Source of the DNA: Paenibacillus_Z sp042653205
Lineage (GTDB): Bacteria; Bacillota; Bacilli; Paenibacillales; Paenibacillaceae
Reading direction: 5' to 3'
Length of the DNA: 64,000 nucleotides
NCBI RefSeq assembly: GCF_042653205.1
Contig: NZ_JBHSHY010000003.1
Coordinates: 176,734-240,733, forward strand
Shown in pieces: positions 42,904 through 50,360 of the stretch. Under the pieces are notes generated by a model. It had not been told where the DNA came from, made no database searches, and was given only the letters and a program-made list of their open reading frames with translations. Positions within the stretch are counted from its first letter, which is position 1, and every line of letters begins with the position of its first letter. The translations under genes were made by a program, and so were the position numbers.

Positions 42904-43162
42904 GGTTCCTCGTCCCCCTTTAAAATCCCGTTCGAAATATTCTGACTACAATCTCAGTTTAAGAATCCGCGATGTTCATGTCTAGATTCCTCACATCGAT
43001 TTGTGCGGAATGCCAAAATAGGCGTACGATATTGGCATGGAGCACAATAATCATTCAGATTTAGCGCTTTCATAAGGAGTTAATATGACATTTACATTAC
43101 ACGTTAGGCTGGCGTTTGCGCTCGTCACGTCCTTTTATGGAAGGATACGCCCTCGGCAAACG
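42904..43162. promoter_or_regulatory. Promoter region of the catabolic operon with inverted repeat
   Basis: This AT-richer gap between the pucR terminator and the operon must hold the operon promoter. The inverted repeat ATGCCAA (43010-43016), 15 bases, TTGGCAT (43032-43038) is a candidate operator, about 110 bases before the binding-protein ATG. A sigma-A pair TTAAAC, 17 bp, TATTTC on the minus strand is weak, so activation by PucR is plausible. On the plus strand AAGGAG precedes an ATG at 43085, but the frame then runs antisense through pucR and is not supported as a gene. Confidence 0.5.
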
Positions 43163-43214
43163 ACAAAAAACGGCCCCGTCCTCGTCCTCCCGCAAGGACG
43201 AATCGTCGGGGCCG
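43163..43214 (-). terminator. Intrinsic terminator of pucR
   Basis: CGGCCCCG pairs with CGGGGCCG, with an inner GTCCT/AGGAC extension, followed on the minus strand by TTTTTTG. Confidence 0.92.
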
Positions 43215-43252
43215 CGCTTCGGGCGGCTTGGTCGTATGGGTGCCGGGTTGCG

Positions 43253-44866
43253 TCATGCGCCGCGCTCGCCTTCTCCGCCGTCCGAGACGAGCTGCCGGCG
43301 GAACAGGAACGCGAGCTTCAGCCGCATGAGCACGTTTACTTTCTTGAAATCCACGTCGAGCAGCTCGCTCAGCTTCTCGATCCGGTACGTGGCGGTGTTG
43401 CGGTGGATGAACAGCTTCTTGGCCGTCTCGTTCAGCTGGCCGTCGCAGTCGAGGTACGTCTCCAGCGTCTTCAGCATCTCGCCGACGTAGCCCGGCTCCT
43501 TGCCGAGCAGTCCGCCGAGCCAGCGCTGGCAGTAGACGCGCATTTTCTCGCGGGACACCGATTCGAAAATCATGGCGAGGTCGAGCGTGTCGTACCGGAC
43601 GATGCGCTCCTCGACGCCCCATTCGCGGGCGAGGCGGAACGTATTGCGGCACTCGGCGAAGGCGTCCGTCATCTCCTTGGGCTGGCGCTTGCGGGCGCTG
43701 ATCGCCGCCTTCGGCGCCTGCCGCTCGTCGAGGCCGAGCCCGGCGAGACACGATTCCAGCGCCTCCCGCAGCGTCTCGCCCTCGGGGCCGGCCGCGGCGT
43801 CCGACACGACGCAGAACACGCCTTCGTCGACGACGGCGCAGATGCCGTTCAGCGCCTGCATGCGCGCGTTGCCGAGCAGCGAGGCCTTGAGGCCGTTCAG
43901 CCGTTCCGAGCGCCGGGCGGTGCCGGCGTCATCGGCGGGCAGGTCGACGAGGGCGCAGAAGTAGCCTTGCGTCAGCCAATCCATTTCCCAGCGCGCCGCG
44001 TAGTCCGTCACGGCGTCGGCCGTCACGCCGTTCCGGAGATACTGCTTGATCAGCGCGCCGAAGTCCTTTTGCACCGACAGCTCGAAGTAGTCTTCGTATT
44101 TATAGTTCAGATGATGGGAGATGAGTTCGGCGGTTTGGGTGTAGAGCCCTTCTTCGACGGGTGAGAGGAAAGGCCTGGCGTCGAAGAAGTATGCGAAGCC
44201 CGTGCAGGCGTCGCGCTTCATGAGCGGAAGGCGCAGCGCCTGGCGGCCCTGGTGCTTGATCCACTTCTTATGGGGCGGCCATGGCCAGCCGTCGGTCAGC
44301 CCGTCCGCGGCGATGCCGGGCGAGCCGTGTACGATCTGCCCCCGCGAGCCGACGACGGCGATCGGGCAGCCGATGACGTCCGCCACGGACTCGAAGAGCG
44401 AAGGCAGCGATTCCGCCCGCAGCGCGAAGCGCATGAGGCGGATCTGCTTCTCCAGCGCGCCTTCGAGGCGCACGGTGCTGCGCTTCATCTCGGCGTGGAA
44501 CAAGCCGTTCATTTGGTCGGAGAAGGAGAAGTGGAACGGCAGCGCGATCAGGGGAAAGCCGAGTTCGTCCGCGAGCCGGGTGAGCCGTTCGGGAATCGCC
44601 TCCCAGAAGCGGCCGAGCTTGATGCCGAGCCCGGAGGCGCCGCGGCCGTGCAGCTTGGCGATCAGCTCGGACGCCGCGTCCGGGTCGTCCTTGATCAGAT
44701 ACGCCGTCGTGAACAGCATCTCGCCTTCCTTGATCCAGTCCGCGATATCCGGCGCGTCCATGACGTTAAGCGACTTGACGACGCGGTGCTTGCCCGAAGC
44801 TCCCGCGATCAGCTTCCCTTCCGACAACGGGTAGACGGCCAGCGCTTGTTCGATCGTCAAATGCAT
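43253..44866 (-). CDS. PucR family transcriptional regulator
   Basis: The 537-residue regulator has an N-terminal PucR sensor domain (EQALAVYPLSEGKLIAGASG... NVMDAPDIADWIKEGEMLFTTAYLIKDD, about residues 5-125) and a C-terminal helix-turn-helix (about 475-525, LNETAKKLFIHRNTATYRIEKLSELLDVD). Family members control purine, proline, GABA or other nitrogen-compound catabolism and respond to pathway metabolites. It lies just upstream of, and on the same strand as, the catabolic operon but has its own terminator. AAGGAGG precedes the ATG. Confidence 0.95.
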   Translation of the reverse strand: MHLTIEQALAVYPLSEGKLIAGASGKHRVVKSLNVMDAPDIADWIKEGEMLFTTAYLIKDDPDAASELIAKLHGRGASGLGIKLGRFWEAIPERLTRLADELGFPLIALPFHFSFSDQMNGLFHAEMKRSTVRLEGALEKQIRLMRFALRAESLPSLFESVADVIGCPIAVVGSRGQIVHGSPGIAADGLTDGWPWPPHKKWIKHQGRQALRLPLMKRDACTGFAYFFDARPFLSPVEEGLYTQTAELISHHLNYKYEDYFELSVQKDFGALIKQYLRNGVTADAVTDYAARWEMDWLTQGYFCALVDLPADDAGTARRSERLNGLKASLLGNARMQALNGICAVVDEGVFCVVSDAAAGPEGETLREALESCLAGLGLDERQAPKAAISARKRQPKEMTDAFAECRNTFRLAREWGVEERIVRYDTLDLAMIFESVSREKMRVYCQRWLGGLLGKEPGYVGEMLKTLETYLDCDGQLNETAKKLFIHRNTATYRIEKLSELLDVDFKKVNVLMRLKLAFLFRRQLVSDGGEGERGA

Positions 44867-45130
44867 GCCTTCTTCCTCCTTCCGGGATCGTTCCCTTGGT
44901 TTGGAGTTCGCTGCGTAATGTTACCTTACATCATAACGATAAAGTCAAGGCCTTTCAATGCCCTGCGTCACCTAAATGTCAGATAATTTTCTAGACGCGG
45001 GTTTGGTTGCGCTTTCTTGTCGGGTCGCCCGGACGCCGGCGGACGCGAATTTCGGTTCCCGGCCCGCAAATGGTAAACTAAGGCGGTGCGGCCATATCGC
45101 GCATCACGGCTATAGACAAGGGTGGTTACC

Positions 45131-46153
45131 ATGGACTTATCAGCGCTGACGGCGGCGCTCGCGCCGCTTAACTTGCGAAGCTGCCTGATCAGCCGGCACG
45201 GCCGGTTGATCTATGAGCATTACCGGGAGCCGGCGACGGCGGCCGAGCTCGCCCGGATCAATTCCTGCACCAAGAGCGTCCTCTCCGCGCTGGTCTGCAT
45301 CGCGATGGACCGCGGCCTGCTGCCGGACGCCGCCACGCCGGCCTCCGCGTTCTTCCCGCGGCTCGCCGCCGACCCCGATCCCCGCAAACGGTCGATTACG
45401 CTCGAGCATCTGCTCACGATGACCGCCGGCTTCGAATGGACCGAGTTCGGCGGCCTCAATTCGTTTCCGCGCATGACCAAGACGCCGGACTGGCTCGCCT
45501 TCGTGCTCGAGCTGCCGCTCGCGGACGATCCCGGCACGCGCATGGAATACAATTCCGGCAATTCGCAGCTGCTTGCGGCGGCGCTCGCGCGGGCCGCGGG
45601 CATGCCGGTCGCCCAATTCGCCGAGGAGCGGCTGTTCGGCCCGCTCGGCATCGAGGCGTACGAGTGGGAGCAGGACCCGCGGGGCGTCCATACCGGCGGC
45701 TTCGGCATGAAGCTGCGCCCGCTCGACATGCTGAAGTTCGGCGAGCTGTATCTGCGGGAGGGCGAATGGGCGGGCGAGCCGATCGTGCCGCGCGCGCTGG
45801 CCGCCCGTTCCGTGCAGCCGTACATCGAATCGGAGGAGCCGCGGCGGGGCTGGTACGGCTGGCATTGGTGGAGCGACTCGTACGCCGCTGGCGCGTCGGC
45901 TGGGCCAGGCGCAGCTGAGGCGCTGACCATGGACGCGGCGGACGGCGCGGCCGGGCAAGAGGCGCCCGCGCTGGCGTATTTCTACGCGCAAGGCTACGGC
46001 GGCCAGTTCATCTACGTCGTGCCGAGCCTGGACGTCGTCGTCGTGCTGACCGCGGACAAATGGCGGACCGACCGCCCTCCCGGCAACGTGTTCCGCAAAT
46101 TCGTCGCGCCGCTGCTCGCCGCGGAGCTGAAGCAAGCGCCGCCTTCGCGGTGA
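45131..46153 (+). CDS. Serine hydrolase (class C beta-lactamase/DD-peptidase fold)
   Basis: The 340-residue protein has the SxxK motif SCTKS near residue 46, the NxxY-type YNSGNSQL (Y with N) near 140 and a GYGGQFIYVVP segment in place of the KTG strand near 292. These are marks of family XII serine hydrolases, which include esterases, peptidases and beta-lactamase-like proteins. No signal peptide or membrane segment is seen, so a cytoplasmic esterase is likely rather than antibiotic resistance. AAGGGTGG precedes the ATG at 45131; the frame's upstream GTG overlaps that site. TGG-TAAACT upstream may be an extended -10 element. Confidence 0.88.
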   Translation: MDLSALTAALAPLNLRSCLISRHGRLIYEHYREPATAAELARINSCTKSVLSALVCIAMDRGLLPDAATPASAFFPRLAADPDPRKRSITLEHLLTMTAGFEWTEFGGLNSFPRMTKTPDWLAFVLELPLADDPGTRMEYNSGNSQLLAAALARAAGMPVAQFAEERLFGPLGIEAYEWEQDPRGVHTGGFGMKLRPLDMLKFGELYLREGEWAGEPIVPRALAARSVQPYIESEEPRRGWYGWHWWSDSYAAGASAGPGAAEALTMDAADGAAGQEAPALAYFYAQGYGGQFIYVVPSLDVVVVLTADKWRTDRPPGNVFRKFVAPLLAAELKQAPPSR

Positions 46154-46164
46154 TGGCGGCGCCC

Positions 46165-46267
46165 GGCGGTGAAGCGCGTGCCAAACAAGCGCTGGCCTGG
46201 CGGCGACGCATACGCAAAAAGCGCCAGCCCGAAGGCGAAGCGCACGCAAAACAAGCGCCGGCCCGAT
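46165..46267. repeat. About 33-bp repeat, three diverged copies
   Basis: Three units beginning near 46168, 46202 and 46234 share the pattern GGYGAMGC...GCAAAA..AAGCGCYRGCC. The last merges into the terminator stem. They lie directly after the serine hydrolase stop. Confidence 0.6.
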
Positions 46268-46283
46268 GGCCGGCGCTTGTTCG
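46253..46283. terminator. Bidirectional intrinsic terminator
   Basis: AAGCGCCGGCC and GGCCGGCGCTT form a perfect 11-bp stem with a 4-base loop between the convergent serine hydrolase and marR genes. The tail is TTTT-containing on the minus strand and weaker (GTTCGTTCG) on the plus strand. Confidence 0.75.
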
Positions 46284-46333
46284 TTCGCTCATGCAGCCGG
46301 CGAACGGCGCTCGAAACGAGCGGTCCGCCTCGT

Positions 46334-46792
46334 TTACTTCTCCAGCAGGCCGCTCGTCTTCTCCATCTCCGCGGACAGCAGCGCGGCCGTCTCCTCGCCC
46401 AGCACTTCGACGTACTTGGCCTTGAACTCGCGCGACGCGGCGCGGATCTCCGGCTCCAGCGCGAGCCCCTTCTCCGTCGGGTAGACCAGGACGGTCTTGC
46501 CGCTGACCTTGCGCTCCACGAGCTGCTTCGTTTCCAATTTATCGATGAACCGCGTCAGCGTCGAAGGCGTGATGTACAGCTTCTCGGCAAGCAGCTTCTG
46601 CGTAATGCCCGGCATAAGATTCACGATGCGAATCAGATAGCCGTACATCGGCGACAATCCCGTCTTGGCGAATTGTTCCTCGGCGATCTTCGTTACGGCG
46701 CGGCTCAGGCGGTTCGCGTTGAAAAACAGGCACGTGCGGAGGAACTCGTCATCGGCCGGTTCGGCAGCCGATTTGTCGCGGCGGTTATCCAT
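46334..46792 (-). CDS. MarR family transcriptional regulator
   Basis: The 152-residue protein is a MarR winged-helix regulator: dimerisation helix NRLSRAVTKIAEEQFAKTGLSPMYGYLI, recognition region ITQKLLAEKLYITPSTLTRFIDKLETKQLVER, and wing KTVLVYPTEKGL. GGAGG precedes the ATG at 46792. Its promoter has TTGTACATACAA at the +1 region; the same palindrome covers the promoter of the MFS gene at 28.3 kb. So it probably represses itself and that transporter and is released by a small ligand. Confidence 0.93.
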   Translation of the reverse strand: MDNRRDKSAAEPADDEFLRTCLFFNANRLSRAVTKIAEEQFAKTGLSPMYGYLIRIVNLMPGITQKLLAEKLYITPSTLTRFIDKLETKQLVERKVSGKTVLVYPTEKGLALEPEIRAASREFKAKYVEVLGEETAALLSAEMEKTSGLLEK

Positions 46793-46812
46793 CCCGTCGC
46801 CTCCCTTGTTTT

Positions 46813-46857
46813 TTGTACATACAACTAATGTATAGCGCAATCGTCCGGGAATGTCAA
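46813..46857 (-). promoter_or_regulatory. marR promoter with MarR-type operator
   Basis: On the minus strand TTGACA (46852-46857), 17 bp, TATACA (46829-46834) form the promoter. The palindrome TTGTAYRTACAA (46813-46824) begins four bases after the -10 box. The flanking WAATRTAT is also shared with the site at 28.4 kb. Confidence 0.8.
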
Positions 46858-47052
46858 TTTCGCATGGCGCCGGGCGCCAACGCCCGGTACTGCTCTGCGG
46901 CCCGGCCACGGTTAACGCCGGCGCGGCCCGGCCAGGCGGAGCAAGCCGGAATGTTGCCGATCCTCCCCCGCTGACTGCCGCTTCGTCCGCTCGCCTAACG
47001 CATGCCGCATGTAAAAACCGGCTATTTACATCGATCCCGGTGCATGGTACCA

Positions 47053-47070
47053 TTTCAATACATGTCGAAA
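47053..47070 (+). promoter_or_regulatory. Imperfect palindrome before the arsR gene
   Basis: TTTCAATACATGTCGAAA (12 of 18 positions symmetric) lies 17 bases before the ArsR ATG. It follows a possible promoter TTTACA, 17 bp, TACCAT. Autoregulatory ArsR sites usually lie here; assignment is inference. Confidence 0.45.
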
Positions 47071-47087
47071 TAAGGTGGTGATAGCCG

Positions 47088-47369
47088 ATGGTCGAGGATA
47101 ACGAGGAAGTCAAACAAGCGGTGAAAGTATACAAAGCACTCGGAGAGCCGACCCGGATCAAAATCGCGATGCTCCTGACGGAGGAACAAAACCTGTGCTG
47201 CTCCGACATCGGAGGCAAGCTCGAATGCGTCGCCGGTTCCACCCTGTCGCATCATCTGAAGCAGCTGATGGAATGCGGCCTGCTCACGATGCGCAAGGAC
47301 GGCACGTACATTTATTACAGCGTCAACCGCGAAGTCGCCCGGAAATACGCCCCTTATTTGCTGGGGTAG
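47088..47369 (+). CDS. ArsR family winged-helix transcriptional regulator
   Basis: The 93-residue protein is a small ArsR/SmtB-type repressor: VYKALGEPTRIKIAMLLTEEQNLCCSDIGGKL, recognition helix region STLSHHLKQLMECGLLTMRKDGTYIYYSVN. The CC pair in NLCCSDI lies near where ArsR proteins bind metal or metalloid, but a CxC motif is not present, so the signal is unknown. AAGGTGGTGAT precedes the ATG. The next plus-strand gene is an MFS exporter 500 bases on, a possible target, with a dispersed repeat in between. Confidence 0.93.
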   Translation: MVEDNEEVKQAVKVYKALGEPTRIKIAMLLTEEQNLCCSDIGGKLECVAGSTLSHHLKQLMECGLLTMRKDGTYIYYSVNREVARKYAPYLLG

Positions 47370-47513
47370 TTTTTTTTACGGTTTATATTTCGATGAATTT
47401 AGAAATACGAAAGTAAGGCGTGTCGGCACGCTGGCTGCTTCACAGGAAGGTGCTGCCGTTCCGCCTGGCGGCCGCGTTCAGTCACGTTCTGCCGCGTTTA
47501 ATTCCGTCCTTTC

Positions 47514-47692
47514 GCGGACACGGGAGCCGCTATTTTCGCGTTTTCCGCTATTTCGGCCTTTATGCGGCCACACGTTCCGCTATTTGCCTATTCGGCCCTA
47601 GATTTGACGCCATTTCCGGCATTTAGGGTCTCCTGTGGCCGCCAAATCCAAAATTTCCACCCAATTGCCTCAATAACGGCATCCGTGTCCGC
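47514..47692. repeat. 179-bp dispersed element, copy B (four 21-bp motifs, + + - -)
   Basis: Motif copies lie at 47514-47534 (+), 47564-47584 (+), 47621-47642 (-) and 47672-47692 (-), with exact 50-bp phasing within each pair and the same total length as copy A at 13701-13879. Spacer sequences between the first two motifs are also related (TTTTCCG, TTTCGGCCT and TGCG or TGCGATT in both). The rest of the 47370-47871 gap shows no gene; the MFS promoter should lie near 47780-47850 but no clear hexamers were found. Confidence 0.85.
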
Positions 47693-47871
47693 CCGCAAAA
47701 CAGCTAAGCTAGCCCCTGCATCACGCCTGTCTGGCCATACAAACGGAGAGAAACCAAAGCCGGGCAGGCTCTACGCCTTTGAACCTCGGCGCGCAAGAAA
47801 TAGCACGATAAGAGAGATAGAGAAATCGCGCCGCCATGAATCAAAACCATACCGGATAGGAGTTGGATTGT

Positions 47872-49086
47872 TTGTCTTACGCTTGGAAAATCTATATGCT
47901 GGCGATCGTCAGCTTTTTGGTCGGCACGTCAGAATTCATCATTGCCGGCATTCTCGATAAAGTCGCCGACGACGTCGGCGTGTCGGTCGCCGCAGCCGGC
48001 CAATTGATTACCGTTTTCTCGCTGGCCTACGCGTTCGGCACGCCCTTCCTGATGGCCGCCGCGGCCAAAGTCGACCGCAAGCGGCTGATGCTGTACGCGC
48101 TCGCCGTGTTCGTCGTGGGCAACGCCGCGGCGTTCGCGTTTCCGGGCTTCGGCGCCCTGATCGCGTCCCGGATCGTCGTCGCGCTCAGCAGCGGCGTGTT
48201 CGTCGTGACGGCGCTGACCGTCGCCGCGAAGCTCGCTCCCGAAGAGAAACGGGGCAGCGCCATCGCCACGCTCGTCATGGGCTTCAGCACGGCGCTGATC
48301 GTCGGCGTGCCGCTCGGCCGTCTCGCCTCCTCCGTCTACGACTGGCAGGCGGTATTCGGCGGCATCGGGCTGCTCGGACTGCTCGCGCTCTTGCTCATTG
48401 CGTTCACGATCCCGAAGACGGACGGCGAACTGCCCGTGCCGCTTCGCGACCAGCTGCGGCTGCTCAAGAATCCGAAGATTCTCGTCGGCCTCGGCATCAC
48501 GTTCTTCTGGATCGGCGGCTATTCCATCACCTACACGTATATTTCCCCATTCCTGCTTGAAATTACGAATATGAGCGAAAAAGCTGTCAGCATCGCCTTA
48601 TTCGCGTTCGGCATCGCGAGCCTGATCGGCTCGAAGCTGGGCGGCTTCGGCACGGACCGCTGGGGCTACCGGCGCACGCTGCTCATCGGCCTGGCGCTTC
48701 ACGCTGCCTGGCTGATCGTCATCTCGTTCGCCGCCCATTCGGCCGCGCTCATGTTCCCGCTGCTCATGCTCTGGTCGTTCTCCGCCTGGTCGTCCGGCCC
48801 GACGCAGCAGTACCACCTGATCTCGCTCGCGCCCGAAGCGACCAGCATCATGCTCAGCCTGAACAGTTCGGCCGTGCAGCTGGCGATGGCGGCCGGCGCG
48901 GGCATCGGCGGCATCGTCGTCGAAGGCGCCTCGCTGACGGCGATCACCTGGATCGGCGCGGCCGGCGTCGCGCTCGCCGTCCTCTTGTCGGCGGCGGCCT
49001 TCGGCTTCCGCCGCGCCGGGTCCGCTGCCGGGTCCGCCGCACGCGACGCCGGGCAGCAAGCCGCCGCGGACAAAATCGGCGCGTAA
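47872..49086 (+). CDS. MFS exporter (DHA1/AraJ-like)
   Basis: The protein of about 404 residues has twelve membrane segments and the DHA1 motifs FLVGTSEFIIAGILDKVADDVGVSVAAAGQLITVFSLAYAFGTPF, KVDRKRLML and ALVMGFSTALIVGVPLGRLASSVYDWQAVF. It resembles AraJ/YdhP-type exporters of sugars or drugs. The TTG at 47872 is preferred because ATAGGAG lies nine bases upstream; the TTG at 47863 touches it. An ArsR gene precedes it and a strong hairpin without T run follows. Confidence 0.92.
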   Translation: MSYAWKIYMLAIVSFLVGTSEFIIAGILDKVADDVGVSVAAAGQLITVFSLAYAFGTPFLMAAAAKVDRKRLMLYALAVFVVGNAAAFAFPGFGALIASRIVVALSSGVFVVTALTVAAKLAPEEKRGSAIATLVMGFSTALIVGVPLGRLASSVYDWQAVFGGIGLLGLLALLLIAFTIPKTDGELPVPLRDQLRLLKNPKILVGLGITFFWIGGYSITYTYISPFLLEITNMSEKAVSIALFAFGIASLIGSKLGGFGTDRWGYRRTLLIGLALHAAWLIVISFAAHSAALMFPLLMLWSFSAWSSGPTQQYHLISLAPEATSIMLSLNSSAVQLAMAAGAGIGGIVVEGASLTAITWIGAAGVALAVLLSAAAFGFRRAGSAAGSAARDAGQQAAADKIGA

Positions 49087-49098
49087 GCGCCGCTTAGA

Positions 49099-49136
49099 CC
49101 ATGCGGGCAGCCGCGGTTCAGCGGCCGCCCGCATGG
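49099..49136 (+). other. Strong hairpin after the MFS gene
   Basis: CCATGCGGGC and GCCCGCATGG flank an inner GCCGC/GCGGC stem with a 6-base loop, just after the stop. No T run follows, so it is an mRNA 3' stabiliser or weak terminator rather than a standard one. Confidence 0.5.
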
Positions 49137-49176
49137 CATGCGATCCCGCTCTCGGCCCGGAAGGGGCCAGAGAGGG

Positions 49177-49205
49177 TTGCTTTAAAATCAGCGCAATGAA
49201 ATAAT
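49177..49205 (+). promoter_or_regulatory. Predicted promoter of the MBL-fold gene
   Basis: TTGCTT, 17 bp, AATAAT lie about 50 bases before the ATG of the hydrolase in an AT-rich patch. Exact hexamers are tentative. Confidence 0.45.
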
Positions 49206-49254
49206 AGATGAGAAAGCAAGGATAGTTAATTACTTTTCTAAGGCGGTGTTCGAC

Positions 49255-49938
49255 ATGACCCCATCGGGCGCAAAGATCACGATCATTCCGTTAGACGCGG
49301 CTAACCGCGCAAATCCCTTCATTCCGACCGTCATTTGGGACGAGAAGGACGTCGTTCTATTCGATACCGGCATTCCGGGCTCGCTCGAGCAGATTCGTTC
49401 CGCATGTCAAGCCGCGTCCGTACCGTTCGAGAGGCTGACCAAAATCGTCATCACCCATCAGGACATGGACCACATCGGCACGCTCCCGGAACTCGTGCAA
49501 GCCTTCGGCGACCGGGTCCAAGTGATCGCGCATCAAGCGGCCGTGCCGTACCTGGCCGGCGAAGTACCGCTCGTCAAGAGCAAACGGACCGCTCCGCCGG
49601 TCAACGTCGACGTCGCCGTGAAGGACGGCGACATCCTGCCGTTCGCCGGCGGCATTCAAGTCGTGTACACGCCCGGCCACACGCCGGACCATACTTCCTA
49701 CTACCATATTCCATCCAAAACGCTCATCTCGGGCGACGCCTTGACGGCGCAAGATGGCGTGCTTCAATCGTACAACCCGGTATATACGCCGGACCAGGAG
49801 ACGGCGCTGCAATCGATCGCCAAGCTCCAAAGCCTCGACCTCGCGAAAATCATCGCCTTCCACGGAGGCGAATGCACGGACAACCTGCAGGAACGCCTGC
49901 GGGCGATCGTCGCGGCCGGCCCGGTCGCGGTCGGCTGA
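49255..49938 (+). CDS. MBL-fold metallo-hydrolase
   Basis: The 227-residue protein has the metallo-beta-lactamase fold: VLFDTGIPGS, the di-zinc motif THQDMDHIG (HxDxDH variant), TPGHTPDHTSYY with the third His, GDAL with the bridging Asp, and FHGGE near the C-terminus. It is in the glyoxalase-II-like/lactonase-like group; the substrate (thioester, lactone or phosphodiester) is unknown. AAGGCGG lies eight bases before the ATG at 49255, which is better than the GTG at 49246. It is monocistronic with a strong terminator. Confidence 0.93.
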   Translation: MTPSGAKITIIPLDAANRANPFIPTVIWDEKDVVLFDTGIPGSLEQIRSACQAASVPFERLTKIVITHQDMDHIGTLPELVQAFGDRVQVIAHQAAVPYLAGEVPLVKSKRTAPPVNVDVAVKDGDILPFAGGIQVVYTPGHTPDHTSYYHIPSKTLISGDALTAQDGVLQSYNPVYTPDQETALQSIAKLQSLDLAKIIAFHGGECTDNLQERLRAIVAAGPVAVG

Positions 49939-49965
49939 CAAGCGCTTTCTCTCCCGGCCAAGCCC

Positions 49966-50018
49966 AAACGGGCGGCTTTCCGGTTGCTCCTTCGGAGCCG
50001 GAAAGCCGCCCGTTTTTT
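49966..50018 (+). terminator. Intrinsic terminator of the MBL-fold gene
   Basis: A perfect 18-bp stem (AAACGGGCGGCTTTCCGG and its complement) with a 14-base loop is followed by a run of seven T on the plus strand. Confidence 0.95.
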
Positions 50019-50039
50019 TGGCATGCCTGTTCAAATTCG

Positions 50040-50360
50040 CTAGAGGTTGCGCTCCTCATCCGGCCCGATACGGCGCCTCGCCGGGTGCCGATTCCGCCGG
50101 CGCGCCTGAGCGAGGCCTCCGCCGCCCAGCAGCGGAATCGTGACGCGATGGCCGGCTAGCTCGGCGAACGCCGGCAGCAGCAGCACTGCCGCCGCGGCCC
50201 AGGCGAGCATGAAGACGCGGCGTTCCAGGCCGAGCCGGTACGCGCCCCACATGACGAGCAGGCAGCCGAGGAGGTCCGAGAAGAGATCGAACGCCGTCAC
50301 CCGAACATCGATCAGCTCGAGCGTCAAGCCGAACGCAAGGCGGGAGTAAGCCTTCCTCAT
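50040..50360 (-). CDS. Small membrane protein of unknown function
   Basis: The 106-residue protein has two or three hydrophobic stretches (FDLFSDLLGCLLVMWGAYRL and FMLAWAAAAVLLLPAFAEL) and a basic, Arg-rich C-terminus, so it should be a small integral membrane protein. Its ATG overlaps the stop of the preceding gene (ATGA), which supports real translation and joint expression. The N-terminal ELIDVRVTAFDLFSDLLG pattern is seen in uncharacterised Firmicutes membrane proteins; no function is known to me. Confidence 0.7.
   Translation of the reverse strand: MRKAYSRLAFGLTLELIDVRVTAFDLFSDLLGCLLVMWGAYRLGLERRVFMLAWAAAAVLLLPAFAELAGHRVTIPLLGGGGLAQARRRNRHPARRRIGPDEERNL

Noticed and set aside
43085..44164. 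Plus-strand frame of 359 codons after AAGGAG
   Set aside because: Only the first about 30 codons lie outside pucR; the rest is antisense to it and has the composition of a shadow frame. A decayed gene start cannot be excluded but is not supported.
28623..44866. Cyanuric acid/biuret pathway as the operon's function
   Set aside because: AtzC-, AtzE- and biuret-hydrolase-like folds are present, but no AtzD/barbiturase-type ring opener and no AtzG; extra GGT, CocE, FAH and FAD oxidase do not fit.
45131..46153. Secreted beta-lactamase
   Set aside because: No signal peptide and no KTG motif; the fold is shared by many esterases.
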